From JAOUEA01 sp963825685 (GTDB taxonomy: Bacteria; Actinomycetota; UBA4738; HRBIN12), in contig CAWGUD010000009.1 of NCBI GenBank assembly GCA_963825685.1, positions 62,001-126,000 of the forward strand: a DNA stretch of 64,000 nucleotides. The letters are read 5' to 3'. Positions 1 through 10,428 of this stretch are shown here, in pieces. Within the stretch, counting starts at the first letter, position 1; each line of letters opens with the position of its first letter. Under the pieces are notes generated by a model. It did no database searches, had not been told where the DNA came from, and saw only the letters and a program-made list of their open reading frames with translations. A program made the position numbers and the translations under genes.

Positions 1-251
1 ACGGCGTCGAGATCGCGAGCGAAGTCGGCGTAGCGATAGGAGCCGGCCTCGGGTGTGCTCGAGTGCCCATGGCCGCGGAAGCAGAACCGCACCTTCGTGC
101 CGGGGGCCATCGGCGTGAACGCGGCGAGCTCCATGCACGAGTTGGTCAACCCATGAGCGAACACCGTCGTTGGATCGCCCGAACCCTCGACCTCGACGTG
201 GAGCACGGCGTCGCCGGCTCGCAGCTCAGGCACGGATCGAGCTTCGCTCAC
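1..251 (-). CDS. alpha/beta-hydrolase, N-terminal part only
   Basis: Only about 83 codons lie in the window; the gene runs off the left edge. Reading from GTG at 251, the protein shows VFAHGLTNSCMEL, the strand-HG turn that forms the oxyanion hole in alpha/beta-hydrolases, followed by RFCFRGHGHSS, the usual 'D-x-R-G-x-G-x-S' loop with Phe in place of Asp. The nucleophile elbow would lie outside the window, so substrate and catalytic competence cannot be judged. It is divergent from the small gene at 281; TACCCT (269 to 264) may be its -10 box. Fold is likely, function unknown. Confidence 0.7.
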   Translation of the reverse strand, partial: MSEARSVPELRAGDAVLHVEVEGSGDPTTVFAHGLTNSCMELAAFTPMAPGTKVRFCFRGHGHSSTPEAGSYRYADFARDLDA

Positions 252-267
252 GCATCGGACCCGAGGG

Positions 268-273
268 TACGAT
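268..273 (+). promoter_or_regulatory. -10 box, leaderless start
   Basis: TACGAT lies 7 bases before ATG 281. It matches the TANNNT-N6/7-start pattern seen at many genes here and shares its TA with a possible leftward -10 (TACCCT, 269 to 264). Confidence 0.5.
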
Positions 274-280
274 GGCCCTC

Positions 281-601
281 ATGATGCACGACGACGCAAC
301 CAACGCACCCGACGCGACGGCCATCGAGATCTCGCGCAGCGACGTCGAGCACGTGCTCTCACGCTTCCGCGTGCGACTCACCGATGTCGACGGCTCGACG
401 ACCGAGCACGACGTGACGATGTCGCGGGCCGAGTGGGAGCGGTTCGGGACCGGCTACCGCACGCCCGAGGCGCTGATCGAGGGGTCGTTCCGGTTCCTGC
501 TGGCGCGCGAACCGAAGGAGCAGATCCTCGGCGCGTTCAGCCTCGGACTGATCCCCCGGTACTTCCCCTCGTACGGGCGCGAGATCGAACCGACGGACTG
601 A
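281..601 (+). CDS. small hypothetical protein
   Basis: This 106-residue soluble protein is not one I recognise. It begins MMHDDATNAP, has no signal peptide or membrane segment, and ends in a compact C-terminal half with EALIEGSFRFLLAREP and ILGAFSLGLIPRYFP. ATG 281 is preferred over ATG 272 or 284 because a TACGAT box ends 7 bases upstream, fitting a leaderless transcript. It faces the MFS fusion gene with only 3 bases between the two stop codons. The evenly acidic and basic composition suggests a cytosolic protein; nothing indicates a reaction. Confidence 0.65.
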   Translation: MMHDDATNAPDATAIEISRSDVEHVLSRFRVRLTDVDGSTTEHDVTMSRAEWERFGTGYRTPEALIEGSFRFLLAREPKEQILGAFSLGLIPRYFPSYGREIEPTD

Positions 602-604
602 CGC

Positions 605-3600
605 TCAGTCGACCTCCGCCGGCACCACGGTCTCGCCGTCGATCTCGATCAGGTCGTCCTGCGGGGCGAACTGATCGCGGATGCGCCGCGCCCAGGCCGC
701 GACGAGCGCGGTCAGGCCGAGGAACACGACGCCGGAGACGAGCAGGATCGACCGCGTGGTGACCTCGCTGTCCTCGGTCCAGAGCAGGAAGAGGATCACG
801 GCCGGCACGATGTAGCCGAGGTTGTAGGCGATGTCGAACAACGCGAATGCCCGGCCGCGGAAGTCGTCGGGCATCGTCTGCTGCATGATCGTGTCGGCCG
901 AGATCTTGCCGACGAAGAACGAGAAGAACCCGATGAACAGCATCGCGGCGAACCCGGCCACCGAGACGAACAGCCCACCCACGATCGTGCCGATGCCGAG
1001 CAGCACCATCGACATCAGCAACAGGCGCACGGGGGGCACCCGGTCCTTGTACTTCTGGGCCACGACCATGCCGAGCGCGCCACCGACCAGGCCGCCCATG
1101 CCCGAGAGCACCAGCGAGATCGTGTCGGAGTCCCCGCCGGCCACGAGGTTCTTCGCATAGAGACCGAACACGAACAATCCGAACCCCCAGAACTGGTAGC
1201 GCAGCATCTGGAACGACGACAGCCCGAGCGCGGCCGGCGCCCGGCTCGCGACCTCCTTCAGGCCGGCCACGATGTTGCGGACTACCTGGGATGCCTCCTG
1301 CGTGAACGTCGTCTCGTGCGGGCGGAGCTCGGCGTGCCGCAGCTGCTTCGCGACCAGCGCACCGACCAGCAGGACGGCGGCGCCGACGACGACGGGCACG
1401 AACGGGGGCACGAAGCCGGCGAGCGCGCCCCCGAACACGATGCCGAAGATCTGCGCGAGGGCGCCACCGGCCTGTGACAGACCGTTGCCCTGCAGAAGGT
1501 CCTTCCCCGAGAGCACGTCGGGGATCGCCGCGGACTTCACGGCGAGGGCGATGCGCACGCATGCCTGCACCGCGAGCAGCCCCACGATCAGCGCCGCCGG
1601 TCGCGAAGGTCGTTGCCCTCGGTCGTGTCGGAGCCGAGCGGCACGAGCACCGCGAGCGCCACGATCACGACCACGACGGCCGTGGCCACGTCGGCCCACC
1701 AGACGACCCGTCGTCGCGGGAAGCGGTCGATGAACACGCCGATGAACGGCGAGATCAGCGTGTACGGAACGTAGAGGGCGAGCACGACGGTGAGCAGGTA
1801 GTCGGCCGACGGCAGGTTCTGCACGTCGAAGCCCTCCTGTCCGCCGAACGCGAGCGACTTCGCGATCGCGCCCTGCACGACGCCCTGCCCGGCCTGCGCG
1901 AGGAACTGCACGCCCATCAGGACCGAGAAGTCGCGATTCGAGAAGGTCGCGAACATCGCGTTGAAGAAGCCGGCGAGCGAATCGAGCGGCCTGCGCAGCC
2001 ACGCGTCGGCGACCCGCAGCGCTGCGCCGATGCCGATCGCGACGGCGACGACCGTCCAACCCTTGGCGACGCTGAGCGGACCGCGCCACACCGCGAGGAC
2101 GGCGATGCCGGCGAGCAGGACGAGCACGACCGACATGCCGGGGATCAGCGCGATCCGATCGACCGTGGTGCGGATGCCGAGCCAGTTCGATGCGAGCCAC
2201 CCCGGCACGATCAGGAGCAGGGCGAGCAGGGCGATCACGAGCAGGTTCTGCGGCAGGTTCTCGAGCGGGCCCGGATGCGCCTCGAACTTGGCGGCTTCCT
2301 CGGCAGCCGCGGCCTGGGCGCGCTCGACCACGTCGGCGGGCGGGGACCAGAGCCCCTCGCCCTCGATCACGTAGACGTCGGGTCCGACCTCGACCCCCTG
2401 CGACGTGGCCGCCTCGAGGTTCTGCTGCTCGATGTCGGCCGAGCAGTCCTCGACGCCGTTGCACAGACCTCCGTAGTACTGCCCGATCAGGAACACGACC
2501 GGCGGCTCGCTGAGCTCCTCGAACCTCGGCTGGAAGTCGTCGGCCAGCTTCTCATCGGGGTCGCAGAGGGCCGCCTCGCCCCCGAACGCTTCGCACCAAT
2601 GCGCCGTCGCGGCGTCGGTGTAGCCCTCGCTGCCGGCGGTCGAGGTGGTGCGCTCGCCCGCGAGGAAGTTCTCGAGCGTGCCGAGGTAGGTGACCGAGCG
2701 CTCGATCGACTCGCCCGGCAGTCCCGTGCGGAAGACGTTCGTGTAGGTCTTCGCCCAGCCGTACGCGGTGTTCGTGTCGGTGGCAGGATCGTCGGTGTCG
2801 CCGTAGTTCACGACGAGCACGTTCGCCCGTTCGCCGGCCGCATCGACCACCTCGTTGACGGCGGCGAGCGAGGTGCGCACCTGCTGGTTCGCCCACTGAT
2901 TCGTCTCACTCACCCAGCGGTTCTCGACGCCGTCGAACAGGACGTAGCCCAGCGAGGCGACCACGAGGATCGAACCCAGCGCCCCGGCGACGAGCGCCGC
3001 ACCGTGGCGGCCGCGGAGCAACCAGCGGATCGCGACGAACGCGCCGAGACCGACGAGCGCCATGGGGGCCGCACTCGCGTTCATGAAGCGGTAGTACGGG
3101 AGCGCCGCACCCGTGAACACGGACGCCGCGCCGGCGAACGCCACCAGCCACCAGATCGACACCTGGTCTTCCGTGCGGGCCGGCTCTCGGGTGCGGCGCG
3201 AGAGCAGGATCGTCGAGACGATCGCGATCGCCATGAACGGCACGATCACGATCGGCTGCAGCGAGGTCACCCATTCGACGAGTCGATCGGTGAAGAACTC
3301 AGCGCTGTAGGGCGGGGGCAAGGCGGCTTCCGCGAGGCTCGCCGGCTTCCCCCAGATGCCGACGACCCACATCGCGAGGCCGGCGATCATGCCGAAACCG
3401 ACGGACATCAGCATCGGCGCGTCGGCCCGCAGCGCGGCCCCGAAGGAGAACCGGCTCGTCAGGAAGTGGAAGCCGAACACCGCCATCAGCACCGCGCCGA
3501 AGATCACGCACGTCGTCGGATGCGTGAACGCCGCGGCGATGCCGATCAGGAACAGCGCCGTCCTCGCGCCCCACGACGTTCGGGCCTCGTGGACGAACGG

Positions 3601-4137
3601 GATCATCAGCGCCAGCAGGAACAGCACCGTGATGTTGTCGAGGTAGCCCACGTACGGCGTCGTCAGGAAGAGGGCCACGGTGGCGAGCAACGTGGTCAGC
3701 ACCACGAGCGGATCGCGGCGGCTCCGGAACAGGGCCGCGCCGAGCGCGAGCCCGGTGAGGATCGGGATGCCGATCATCAGGTACGCGCTGAAGGTGTACC
3801 GGTCGATGCCGACGACCTGTTGCAGCAGCGCGCCGGCGAGCGGCACGGTCACGCGGTAGCCACCGGCGAAGAGTCCGTTCGGGCCCCACTCCTCGGCGAC
3901 ACGCACGGGGTCGGCCTCGAGGATCACCTGGGCGCGCCACGTGTACCACGCGGGGTCACGCGTCGGCGCCGACAGGCTCGGGTCGGCGAGGAACTTCCAG
4001 CCGAGCACCAACAGCATCAGCAGGGCGAACCCGCCGACCATCCACCACGACCCCAGCCAGCGCGGGCCCGAGTCGGGGCTCGAGCCGGGCAGGGGCGGCT
4101 CGCCCGCCGGTGCCTTCACGGTGTCGGTCGCAGCCAT
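605..4137 (-). CDS. giant polytopic membrane protein fused to an MFS transporter (frameshifted)
   Basis: After one single-base shift near 1600 this reads as about 1,177 residues. Residues ~30-400 hold many membrane helices in a layout resembling GT-C glycosyltransferase-like proteins; ~400-620 is a soluble, probably extracytoplasmic region (YGDTDDP, FLIGQYYGGL); ~630-720 holds four more helices; ~730 to the end is a 12-helix major facilitator domain (FIGVFIDRFPRRRVVW is the MFS loop 2-3 motif). The frame carrying the N-terminal part stops at 1588, and the other frame carries the rest of MFS helix 5 onward without overlap of homology, so the break is probably a missing base. ATG 4137 follows GAAGGGATCCGCTCG. 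The first half is an inference from helix layout; the MFS half is secure. Confidence 0.7.
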
Positions 4138-4262
4138 CGAGCGGATCCCTTCAGATCGTGGGGGAAGGAGTCATTCGGGCAGCCCACGACCACGCCGAGG
4201 CCATGGGAACCGCCACAGGATAGACGAGCCGCACCCCGCTGCCTCGGAAGCGACCGCCCACG

Positions 4263-5917
4263 TCAAGGCGCGGCCTCGGGCAGGCACGGAAGGTCCTGCA
4301 TCAGCGCCGACGGGAACGCCGCCTGCATGACCGCATCGTCTTCTTGGCCCGGGTTCGGCACCACACCGCCCCCGGCCGTCTGGGCCTGCGTGAAGGTCAT
4401 CATGTACCGCGCCACGTCATCGACGGTGTGACCGTTGGCCTCGAGCTCCTCCAGGTTCAGGAACGCCTGCGTGGGCTGCATCAGCTCGACGATCACCGGG
4501 CCGCCGGGGGTCCCGAATCGGTCGTTGATCATCTCCTGCATCGGTCCGGTGGAGATCTGGTACCCCCCGCTCACGGCGGGGTCGGGCATCGCTGCGTGAT
4601 CGGCGGTGACCACCATCGCCCACTCGCCCTTGCCCACCTCGCGGTTCGAGGAACGTGACGAGATCCTTCATCGCGCGGTCCTGCGCCGCGACGGCGTCGA
4701 GCATCTCGGGGGAGTTCATCGACCACACGTGGCTGACGTAGTCGATCGCCTTGAAGTTCAGGTACAGCAGGTCGGGTACGTCGTCGGCTCCGAAGCCCTC
4801 ACGCCGGATCACCTCTTCGACGACCCGCTGCTGGTACGGGGTTCGGGCGGGGGTGTCGAAGCCTTGCAGCAGCTCGTCGATGTCGTTGTCGCGCCACTTG
4901 CCGTCGAGCTGTCCGTCCGCCTGGTCGACCGCCTCTTTGTCCTGCTCGAACCCTCCGACGTCGTTCGCGTACCCGGCCAGCTCGTAGTAGGCGGCCTCGC
5001 GCTCGGGCAGGTTCCACTCGAACCCTTCGTCGGTGAGCGTCTCCCCACCGATCACCGACCGGGTGAGCGCGATGTCGCGATCACCGCCGGAGAAGAACGA
5101 GCCGTGACCCAACATGCCGAAGTGGATGTCGACGGTACCGACGATGCCGGCGAGCGGCTCGTTGCCCAGGGCACGGTCGTACACGTCGGCGAACGTCGGC
5201 TCGATGAAGAACGTCGGGCCCTGGTTCCACGGACCGGTGATCCGACCGGCCACGAGCATGTTGTGCCCGACGATGCCGTGGTGGCGCGGATAGGCCCCCG
5301 TGCCGATCGTCGCGTGGATCTGGGCGGTGCTCGTCGGCGACGATCCGACGGTCGCGTCGGTGTACCAGGTGCCCTTCGGGATCAGCGACTTCGTGTACGG
5401 CCACGCGCCGGGATGCTCATCGAGCACGTTGATGCCTCCGGCGTCCCACACCATCGTGACCAAGCAGCTTCGGGATCTCACGCTCGGCCTCGGGGAGCAG
5501 CGCCTCGGTCATCGGCTGACCGTCGGGAGCCCGGAAGCCATCGAACTTCATGAGCTGCGCCGACGTGGGCGCGATGCCCGCCACCGTCACGGGACGGCCG
5601 ACCTCGCCCTGCGCCCGTACGAAGCCGGGGCCGTACCAGAACATCGGCACCGTCTGGATGTAGTCCCACGGCCCGACGTGGGGCAGACCGGAACCGACGA
5701 AGTTCGGCTCCTTCGGCACGAAGGTGAGCTGCGCCCCCCGGTCGGGTCGCCACCCCCGCCAGATGCGCAGCAGCTCATCGTGGGGCAGGGAACACGCGGC
5801 AGAGACGAGATCTCGCTGACCCGACTGGGCCGCAGCATGGATCGGAGGGCGGATCAGCCCGAGTCCGACCAGCACGGCGGCGAGCGAGAGGGGAACGAGG
5901 GATCGGCGGGCGGGCAT
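4263..5917 (-). CDS. alkaline phosphatase superfamily protein (type I phosphodiesterase-like), exported
   Basis: A signal peptide or N-terminal anchor (PLSLAAVLVGLGLIRPP) leads into an alkaline-phosphatase-fold domain. VTMVWDAGGINVL (residue ~152) carries the first metal-binding Asp, SSPTSTAQIHATIGTGAYPRHHG (split by the usual nucleophile Thr/Ser region) lies at ~200-216, and VTADHAAM (~435) carries the metal-binding D-H pair. Members cleave phosphodiesters, pyrophosphates or phosphonates outside the cytoplasm. Two single-base insertions interrupt the frame: an extra G in CTTGGTCACG near 5464 and an extra C in GAACCGCG near 4647; removing both gives about 550 residues. ATG 5917 is chosen because the signal segment starts there. 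It is divergent from a second protein of the same fold at 6028. Confidence 0.8.
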
Positions 5918-6017
5918 GTCGGCATAGGGAACACGACCCCGGCAGCGCACGACAACCCGCGGGCGTTGAGAGTCTGTGACGGCGCGAGATCGAGACGGAA
6001 GCCCTGGTCGCAGGCGG

Positions 6018-6023
6018 TAGCGT
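6018..6023 (+). promoter_or_regulatory. -10 box of the 6028-9127 operon
   Basis: TAGCGT lies 4 bases before GTG 6028 and 10 before GTG 6034. It is the likely -10 of an operon with the DUF318 permease and TIGR03943 protein. Confidence 0.4.
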
Positions 6024-6027
6024 GGGG

Positions 6028-7384
6028 GTGTGCGTGATCGGTCGTCGGCTCTGGACCCTGCTGCTCGTGCTGGCGCTCGTGGGAGCTCCGGCGGTGGTCC
6101 TTCGCATCTTCTGCGTCGGGAGCAGCTGCGACGCGGGCGAGGCACGAGCGCAGGCCACGGTTCCGTTCTGTCCCCTCCCGGAGCGACTCCGCCACGAGAT
6201 CGCGGCCGGGTTCCGCGAGGGACGCTCCCCCGATGTGATGGCGGCGACCGCGGGGCTCGACACCGTCTCGACGCAGGTCCAGCGGGGCGCACGGGTGCCT
6301 TGGCCCGGCACGGAGGATCGAGATGGTGTCCCGGGCCTGCCCGACACCCGGGTGCCGATCGTGTTCTTCGGTGCGGGCGTGCGGCCGGGAGCGTTGCCGA
6401 CGGGGACCGCGCTGGACGCGATCGCGCCGACGCTCGAGTCCATCACGGGGTTCCGGCGCGCCCATCCGGAGGTCCGGACCGGCGAGGCGGTCGAGGGAGC
6501 CGCGATCGCGGGACACGACGCGCCCTCGCTCGTCGTGACGATCGCGTGGAAGGGTATCGGCACTCTCGGACCTCGAGCGGAGCCCCACGGCGTGGCCGTT
6601 CCTGCGGCGAGCGATGCGCACCGGCGCGGGGACCCTCGCGGGCACCACCGGCTCCGTGCCGCTCGACCCCGCCGCCACGCTCACCACGATCGGCACCGGA
6701 GGGCGACCGTCGAGCCACGGCATCACGGGCACCGCGGTGCGTCAGGACGACGGCGAGGTCGCGGTCGCCTGGTCGACACCCGGAGCGGGCTCGGTGATCG
6801 CCACGTTCGCCGACGACCTGGACCACGACTCGGGCGGACGGGCCAGGGTGGCCGCGATCGTCACGAACGCCGTCGATCGGGGCATCGTCGGCAACGGGTG
6901 GTACCTCGACGCCGTCGACGACGACACGACGATCCGCGCCGACGACCCGGCGCGCTCGGCGACGAAGGCCGCCGCGATCGTCGCCTCCGACGACCTCGGG
7001 GGCGACGAGGTCACCGATGTGCTGGGTGTCGTGCTCGACGGCGAGGTCGGGCGGGTCGACGCGGCGACGTCCGCGGTCGTGTCGTCGATCCGGGAACTCG
7101 TGCCGAACACGACCTTCGTCGTGACCGCCACCGGAAGCCTCGCCGGCGGTGGCCGGGGCGAGGACGCCCTCGGCATCGCCGCGGACGTCGACTCGGCCCT
7201 CGGCGCGCCGGTCGTCGCGGAGGTCGCGGCGGACGGCCTCTTCCTCGATCGAGACGTGCTCGTGGATCGCTCGCTCACGGCCCAGCAGGTCGCCGACGCG
7301 ATGCGAGGCGTCGACGCCGGCGGCCAGCCGCTCTTCGACGACGTGTACCCGTCGTTCGCCGTCGCCTTCTCGAGGTACTGCTGA
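6028..7384 (+). CDS. second alkaline-phosphatase-fold protein, membrane-anchored (frameshifted)
   Basis: Residues ~5-25 form a hydrophobic signal/anchor. VVTIAWKGIGTLSDL (residue ~170) resembles the 'D-G-hydrophobic' metal-binding start of the alkaline phosphatase fold with Lys-Gly where Asp-Gly is usual, and LTTIGTGGRPSSHGITG (~219-235) matches the nucleophile Thr/G-x-x-P-x-x-H-G-I block. A single extra base between about 6545 and 6575 splits the frames; the joined protein is about 451 residues. GTG 6028 or GTG 6034 is the start; TAGCGT (6018-6023) lies just upstream. The substitution at the first metal ligand hints that this copy may not be catalytically standard. Its stop overlaps the next start as TGATG. 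Confidence 0.65.
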
Positions 7385-8408
7385 TGGCCGTCGAGCTGGA
7401 GCCTCGCGCACCGTCGTCCGATCCGCAGACCCGCGACCGATCCCGCCCCCCGGTCGCGATCGTGATCGTGGGGCTCCTCGCCGTCGCCGTGCTCGTGCGC
7501 GTCGTCGATCCCTCGAGCCTGCCGTGGTTGCGGAACCTGCTGATCGTCTTCGGCTCGCTGCTGGTCGAGGCGATGCCGTTCATCCTGCTCGGCGCAACCG
7601 TCTCGGCCGCGATCGAGGTGCTCGTGCCCGCCTCGGCGTTCGCGCGCATCGCGTTGCTCCCGCGCGGCCTGCAGCTGCCGGCCGCGGCCGCGGCCGGCGT
7701 GGCGTTCCCGGTCTGCGAGTGCGGCTCGGTGCCCGTGGCCCGGCGGCTCGCCGCGAAGGGCCTCGCCCCGAGCGCGGCGATCACCTTCATGTTGGCGGCC
7801 CCGATCGTGAACCCGGTCGTCGTGGCGTCGACGTTCGTGGCCTATCGCGGTCGCGACACCCTCTGGATCATGGTGCTCGGACGCCTGGCCCTCGGCTTCA
7901 TCGTGGCGATGACGGTCGGCTGGGTCATGGGCCGGGTGCGCTCGGGCGAGCTGCTGCGGGCGCGGGCGGACCAGGTCGAGGCCCACGAGATCGACGACGG
8001 AGGAGGCGCGGTGGCGCCGCTTCTTCGGGCATCTCACCGGCGACGTGGTGTTCATGGCGCGGTTCCTGATCATGGGCGCCGCGCTCGCCGCCGCGATCCA
8101 GACGTTCGTGCCGCAGTCGATCGTGAACAGCGTGGCGAGCCTGCCCATCCTGAGCCTGATCGCGATGATGGCGCTCGCGTTCGTGATGTCGTTGTGTTCG
8201 GAGTCCGACGCCTTCGTCGCTGCCTCGTTCACGGCGTTCGGCCCCGCGTGCCCAGCTCGCGTTCCTCGTCTTCGGCCCGATGGTCGACCTGAAGCTCGCG
8301 GCGCTGTACGTGGGCACGTATCAGCGAGGGTTCCTGCGCACGGTCGTGATCGCGGTCGGCGCCACCACCCTCGTGGCCACCTTGTGGATCCAGGTGATCT
8401 GGGGATGA
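7384..8408 (+). CDS. DUF318/ArsP-type permease (COG0701), frameshifted
   Basis: This polytopic permease carries the family hallmarks FPVCECGSVPVARRL (residues ~108-122, a Cys-x-Cys turn inside a membrane helix) and SLCSESDAFVAASF (~270). Family members export metal(loid)s or organoarsenicals, and the subgroup paired with a TIGR03943 protein (B. subtilis ycgR-ycgQ) is thought to act in metal homeostasis. Two single-base insertions, near 8005 and near 8248, split the gene; corrected length is about 340 residues. The start ATG overlaps the upstream stop (TGATG), and its stop overlaps the next start (GGATGA), so the three genes are translationally coupled. Nearness to zur/znu suggests zinc, which is inference. 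Confidence 0.82.
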
Positions 8409-9127
8409 CGACCATGCCGACGCGCGAGGACGAACGCCTCCGGTTCAGCGCGCCGCGCGTGGCGGCCGGACTCGCGATCGGGGCCTGGGCGGGGCTCTTC
8501 TGGTTCCTGCTGCTCGCGGGGCGCACCTCGCTGTACCTGTCCACGCGCACCGCATGGCTCGTGCCGCTCGGCGCCGCGCTGGCCACGATCGCGGCCGTGG
8601 GACGGCTCGCGTCGGCCAGGGTGCGCTCCCCGGAGCCGCTCGGCAACCGGGAGACCTGGATGTTCGGCGTGATCGTGCTCCCGGTCGTCCTGCTCCTCAC
8701 GCTGCCGCCGGCAACGCTCGACTCGTATGCGGTGAACCGGCGATCGAACTCGAGCGCGATCGGATCCAGCGCGCGGATCGTGAGCGGCCCGATCGACCTC
8801 GTCGACGTCGCGGCTGCCAGGGCGGTCGTCGATGCCGAGGCGGCGCTCAAGGCCCGTGCCGGCGAGCGGGTCACGATCGAGGGGTTCGTGACCGAGGAGC
8901 CCGGCGAGGCCGACCGCTTCCAGCTGACGCGGTTCGTGATCACGTGCTGCGTGGCCGACGCCACGATCAGCTACGTCACCGTCGTCGACGCGCCGCCCGG
9001 CAGCTTCGAGACCGACCAGTGGGTCCGTGTCGTGGGTCCGATCTACCCGCTCGGCAGCGACATCCTCGTGCAGGCGGAGTCGGTCGAGCCGATCGATCCG
9101 CCGGACGAGCCCTACCTCACGCCCTGA
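8405..9127 (+). CDS. TIGR03943/YcgQ family putative permease subunit
   Basis: The 240-residue protein has two to three N-terminal membrane helices (GLAIGAWAGLFWFLLLAG, and around 85-100) and a C-terminal soluble domain with VTIEGFV and FVITCCVADATISYV (~175-190), the signature Cys-Cys segment of this family. In B. subtilis and many actinobacteria it is encoded beside a COG0701 permease, as here, and the two are believed to work as one transporter. Start ATG 8405 overlaps the permease stop by four bases. It ends 3 bases short of the convergent zur gene. Family assignment is firm, the metal transported is not. Confidence 0.85.
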   Translation: MTTMPTREDERLRFSAPRVAAGLAIGAWAGLFWFLLLAGRTSLYLSTRTAWLVPLGAALATIAAVGRLASARVRSPEPLGNRETWMFGVIVLPVVLLLTLPPATLDSYAVNRRSNSSAIGSSARIVSGPIDLVDVAAARAVVDAEAALKARAGERVTIEGFVTEEPGEADRFQLTRFVITCCVADATISYVTVVDAPPGSFETDQWVRVVGPIYPLGSDILVQAESVEPIDPPDEPYLTP

Positions 9128-9130
9128 GGC

Positions 9131-9574
9131 TCACGCGCACGCGCGACAGGTGCCGATCAGGTCGAGGCGGTGGCGCACCTTCGCGAACCCGCTCCGCTTC
9201 GCCAGCCGGTCGACGGCGCGATCCATCGTCGTCTCGAGATCGGGCGGGATCGTGACGTCTTCCACCCTGCCGCAGTTCGAGCAGATCAGGTGGTGATGAT
9301 GCTCGGTGAGGTCCTCCGCCAGCTCGTACCGCGCGAACTCCCCTTCGGCGATCACCCGGCGCACCACCCCTGCGTGCTCGAGCACGGCGAGGTTGCGGTA
9401 GACGGAGCTCTGCGGGCCCGTTCGGGACCGCACGATCTCGGCCGTGGACAGCGGGGTCCGCGCACGCTCGAGGGCCGCGACCAGCGCTTCCCGCTGCGGC
9501 GTGTATCGCTGCCCGACGCCGCGCAACCGCTCGGCGACGGTCGCATGCAGGTCTCGCGCCACGAGCCGCATCAT
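9131..9574 (-). CDS. zur: Fur-family regulator, probably zinc-sensing Zur
   Basis: A 147-residue Fur-family repressor: an N-terminal winged helix (RYTPQREALVAAL, LSTAEIVRS, SSVYRNLAVLEHAGVV) followed by the dimerisation domain with EHHHHLICSNCGRVEDV (residues ~93-110) and a C-terminal CRACA, giving the two C-x-x-C structural zinc sites. Zur binds DNA as a zinc-loaded dimer and shuts off zinc import. The ATG at 9574 overlaps the znuB stop as ATGA, so zur is the last gene of znuA-C-B-zur and is co-expressed with the importer it should repress. The genomic context is why I call it Zur rather than Fur. Confidence 0.88.
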   Translation of the reverse strand: MMRLVARDLHATVAERLRGVGQRYTPQREALVAALERARTPLSTAEIVRSRTGPQSSVYRNLAVLEHAGVVRRVIAEGEFARYELAEDLTEHHHHLICSNCGRVEDVTIPPDLETTMDRAVDRLAKRSGFAKVRHRLDLIGTCRACA

Positions 9575-10428
9575 ACGTCGGCCCCGGGCGCGCTCCGGGC
9601 CGCGGCGAGGGCACGGGACGCGACGGCGACGACCACGAACACCCCCGCCGTGACCAGCACGATCGTGCCCCCCGTGGCGAGCCCACCGGGGAACACCCTC
9701 GACAACGCGAGGCCCGCGACCGATGCCCCGACGCCGATCACGACCGAGATCGCGAGAGCCCCCGAGAACGAGCGCGCGATCATCTGCGCGCACGCCACGG
9801 GCAACACCATCATCGCCGCGACGAGGAGGATGCCGACGATCTGCATCGCCGCGACGACGGCGACCGCGGTCAGCACGGCGAGCAACGCGTTCAGGAGGCC
9901 GACGGGGAGCCCGGCGACCCGCGACCACTCCTCGTCGGTGACCACCGAGAACATCGCGCGGCGCAGCGCGAACACGGCGACCACGATGCCGAGACCGAGC
10001 AGGACGATCGCCCACACCTCGCTGCCGCTCACCGTGAGCGGTCCGCCGAACAGGTACGTGAGCACGTTCGAGGAGAGCCCGTCGCCTGCCGAGATCAGCA
10101 CCACACCGAGCGCGATCCCCGAGTAGAAGAGGATCGCGAGCGCGACGTCGCCCGACGTGCGTCGCCGGGCCCGGAACCACTCGATGCCGAGCGACCCCCC
10201 GACCGCGAACGCGAGCGCCGTCCACAGCGGCGCCCACGCCGCGAGCAGCCCCGCCCCGACACCGGCGAACGCGACGTGCCCGATGCCGTCACCGATCAGT
10301 GAGAGCCGCTTCTGCACGAGGAACACGCCGATCGTCGGGGCGAACGCCCCCACCGCGATGCACGCGATCAGCGCGCGCTGCATGAAGGCGAGGTCGAACG
10401 GGTACGGGAGCGCGATCTCGGCGATCAC
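9571..10428 (-). CDS. znuB: zinc ABC transporter permease ZnuB
   Basis: This 285-residue ABC-3 family membrane protein has eight or nine hydrophobic helices and the family segments PTIGVFLVQKRLSLIGDGIGH (N-terminal; residues ~31-51), ALGVVLIS, and AMQIVGILLVAAMMVLPVA (~205-225). ABC-3 permeases carry zinc or manganese with a cluster 9 binding protein. ATG 10428 overlaps the end of znuC by four bases, and its own stop overlaps the zur start, showing a tightly coupled operon. The reading frame is intact. Zinc rather than manganese is inferred from the adjacent Zur. Confidence 0.9.
   Translation of the reverse strand: MIAEIALPYPFDLAFMQRALIACIAVGAFAPTIGVFLVQKRLSLIGDGIGHVAFAGVGAGLLAAWAPLWTALAFAVGGSLGIEWFRARRRTSGDVALAILFYSGIALGVVLISAGDGLSSNVLTYLFGGPLTVSGSEVWAIVLLGLGIVVAVFALRRAMFSVVTDEEWSRVAGLPVGLLNALLAVLTAVAVVAAMQIVGILLVAAMMVLPVACAQMIARSFSGALAISVVIGVGASVAGLALSRVFPGGLATGGTIVLVTAGVFVVVAVASRALAAARSAPGADV

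Noticed and set aside
1474..4431. 985-codon rightward open frame
   Set aside because: It is antisense to the MFS fusion gene, is rich in Arg/Glu/His without any domain, and arises from GC-rich codon bias.
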